The notes under the pieces: generated by a model | Databases searched by the model: none | The model's input: only the letters and a program-made list of their open reading frames with translations | Told to the model about the DNA's origin: nothing | From: Alphaproteobacteria bacterium | GTDB taxonomy: Bacteria; Pseudomonadota; Alphaproteobacteria; Micavibrionales; Micavibrionaceae | Direction: 5' to 3' | Assembly (NCBI GenBank): GCA_030427765.1 | Contig: JAUICS010000060.1 | Coordinates: 1 to 7,333 of the forward strand | DNA: 7,333 bases | Position numbers and translations under genes: made by a program | In this document: positions 5,995 to 7,333 of the stretch, one piece after another | Layout: each line of letters starts with the position of its first letter | Position numbering within the stretch: position 1 is the stretch's first letter

Positions 5995-6034
5995 ATTTAA
6001 AAAAATCCGTACAATTTTATCACTTTTTTTAAAT
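5995..6034 (+). repeat. 11-bp A/T inverted repeat in the rho leader
   Basis: ATTTAAAAAAA (5995-6005) and TTTTTTTAAAT (6024-6034) pair perfectly around an 18-base loop. The repeat begins at the predicted start of the rho transcript. The stem is all A-U, so stability is modest, but the 7-T arm could act as a weak attenuator. It may also be a chance product of A/T tracts. The remaining leader (6035-6132) has short G/C-rich repeats around AGGGCAGGCCCT but nothing I recognise. Confidence 0.4.
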
Positions 6035-6132
6035 GTGCTTACGAGGGCAGGCCCTTAGGCGGATTAGGTAATATCTAAAAAACATTTGTGTAACTGAGGC
6101 TTTTTCCCACACATATACCACTCCTTTTATCT

Positions 6133-6145
6133 ATGAGACACTCAT
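6133..6145 (+). promoter_or_regulatory. Small dyad over the rho start codon
   Basis: ATGAG (6133-6137) and CTCAT (6141-6145) pair around an ACA loop, with the last two paired bases being the AT of the rho ATG. The first ATG also opens a four-codon frame (MRHS) whose TGA overlaps the rho ATG as ATGA. Either feature could limit rho translation, but a 5-bp stem is easily chance. Confidence 0.3.
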
Positions 6146-7333
6146 GAATCTTCAACAGCTTAAAACACGATCACCGGCGGAACTTCTAGCATTTGCGGAG
6201 GAATTAGACGTTGAAAACTGTAATGTTATGCGTAAACAGGACATGATGTTTGCGGTGTTGAAGCGCCTCGCCGATGAAGGGGTTCCAATCTCAGGTTCTG
6301 GGGTGTTGGAAGTTTTACAAGATGGTTTTGGTTTTTTACGTTCACCGGAAGAAAACTATCTTCCTGGTCCGGATGACATTTATGTATCACCAAGCCAGGT
6401 TCGCCGTTTCGGTCTTCGCACTGGTGATATCGTTGAAGGGGAAATTCGTGCCCCGAAGGATAACGAGCGTTATTTCGCACTTTTAAAAGTCGGTTCGATC
6501 AATAGTGAAACACCGGATAAAATTCGTCACCGTATTAATTTTGATAACCTGACACCGCTTTATCCATCACGGAAAATTAATCTTGAGCTTGAAGATCCAA
6601 CGAAAAAGGCAAATACACAGCGTATTATTGAGCTTGTATCGCCACTTGGTTTTGGCCAGCGTGCATTGATCGTTGCGCCGCCACGTACCGGTAAGACGGT
6701 TATGCTTCAGAATATTGCACATTCCATTGCAGTTAACCATCCGGAATCATATTTGATTGTTCTTCTTATTGATGAACGTCCGGAAGAGGTGACCGACATG
6801 GCTCGCTCAGTGCGTGGTGAGGTTATTTCATCAACATTTGATGAACCGGCATCCCGTCACGTGCAGGTTGCGGAAATGGTAATGGAAAAGGCAAAGCGTC
6901 TTGTGGAACACAAACGTGATGTTGTTGTACTTCTGGACTCAATTACACGTCTTGCCCGTGCATATAACACGGTTGTCCCTAGTTCCGGTAAGGTTCTAAC
7001 CGGTGGTGTGGACGCAAACGCATTACAGCGTCCGAAACGTTTCTTTGGTGCCGCCCGTAATATTGAACAAGGCGGTTCCCTGACGATTATTGCAACGGCC
7101 CTTATCGAGACCGGTAGCCGTATGGATGAAGTTATCTTCGAAGAATTTAAAGGTACAGGTAACGCCGAAATTATCCTTGACCGTAAGGTTGCTGATAAAC
7201 GTGTATTCCCATCTATCGACATTCAACGTTCCGGTACACGGAAAGAAGAATTGCTTGTTGGCAAAGACACACTTTCCAAAATGTGGGTGCTTCGCCGTAT
7301 TCTTAACCCGATGGGTACCGTTGATGCGGTTGA
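6144..7333 (+). CDS. rho: Transcription termination factor Rho, 3' end cut by window edge
   Basis: Hexameric RNA-dependent ATPase that loads on untranslated C-rich RNA and terminates transcription. There are 396 full codons from the ATG at 6144, out of about 420. Order: N-terminal helical domain ([12 protein letters not shown]), then the primary RNA-binding cold-shock-like domain with [12 protein letters not shown] and [19 protein letters not shown], then the RecA-like ATPase core. Walker A is APPRTGKT with lysine K184. Walker B ends VVVLLD with D265. Next come TRLARAYN, the Q-loop region ([20 protein letters not shown]) and the R-loop KGTGN; the frame runs off after [10 protein letters not shown]184 and D265 match the E. 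coli numbering. There is no good Shine-Dalgarno before the ATG (only GAGA), and the start is overlaid by a small dyad and a four-codon upstream frame. The earlier ATG at 6133 cannot be the start because it stops after four codons. Its own promoter sits at 5958-5986. No key residue is missing. Confidence 0.97.
   Translation, partial: MNLQQLKTRSPAELLAFAEELDVENCNVMRKQDMMFAVLKRLADEGVPISGSGVLEVLQDGFGFLRSPEENYLPGPDDIYVSPSQVRRFGLRTGDIVEGEIRAPKDNERYFALLKVGSINSETPDKIRHRINFDNLTPLYPSRKINLELEDPTKKANTQRIIELVSPLGFGQRALIVAPPRTGKTVMLQNIAHSIAVNHPESYLIVLLIDERPEEVTDMARSVRGEVISSTFDEPASRHVQVAEMVMEKAKRLVEHKRDVVVLLDSITRLARAYNTVVPSSGKVLTGGVDANALQRPKRFFGAARNIEQGGSLTIIATALIETGSRMDEVIFEEFKGTGNAEIILDRKVADKRVFPSIDIQRSGTRKEELLVGKDTLSKMWVLRRILNPMGTVDAV

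Noticed and set aside
6857..7222. Minus-strand open frame of 121 codons
   Set aside because: Antisense to the highly conserved Rho ATPase core; the frame is a shadow of rho codon usage.
1..7333. CRISPR array, insertion sequence or prophage
   Set aside because: No regularly spaced direct repeats, transposase or integrase motifs, or terminal inverted repeats with target duplications were seen.

Overview
The window looks like an alphaproteobacterial chromosome segment of moderate to low GC (about 40-45% by eye). The main reason is the rightward order hemE - hemJ - rho, a conserved alphaproteobacterial block. HemJ, rather than HemG or HemY, also fits. The tandem DUF6782-like genes hint at a Micavibrionales or Rhodospirillales-type lineage, but that placement is weak.

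Layout. Positions 1-813 (minus) hold the first 271 codons of a UDP-glucose 6-dehydrogenase, cut by the window edge just after its catalytic cysteine motif. Two tandem minus-strand genes follow (907-1893 and 1922-3256). They encode paralogous proteins that resemble the DUF6782 putative metallopeptidase family, and both have lost the zinc-binding histidines where an HELRH-type motif would sit. Their long reading frames overlap by 170 bases if the downstream gene starts at its first ATG (2091). A third minus-strand gene (3375-4007) encodes a 210-residue protein I do not recognise.

A 395-base AT-rich gap (4008-4402) separates this leftward block from the rightward block: hemE (4427-5506), hemJ (5499-5945, overlapping hemE by 8 bases) and, behind its own good sigma-70-type promoter, the transcription terminator gene rho (6144 to the window end, partial).

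The gap is the most interesting part. In Caulobacter and several other alphaproteobacteria the chromosomal origin lies immediately upstream of hemE. This gap has two near-consensus DnaA boxes, an almost pure A/T tract, four GANTC (CcrM-type) sites within 214 bases, nested inverted repeats that can also form an H-type pseudoknot, and genes pointing away on both sides. I propose it as a candidate replication origin, combined with the leader and promoter region of hemE. The usual genes on the other side of such an origin (ppsR/DUF299, maf, aroE, coaE) are absent and replaced by uncharacterised genes, so this flank has been rearranged or carries accessory genes.

Functionally, hemE and hemJ supply two late steps of heme synthesis and are probably co-transcribed. 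rho is separately promoted. The leftward genes have no assignable joint role; ugd points to UDP-glucuronate supply for surface polysaccharide.
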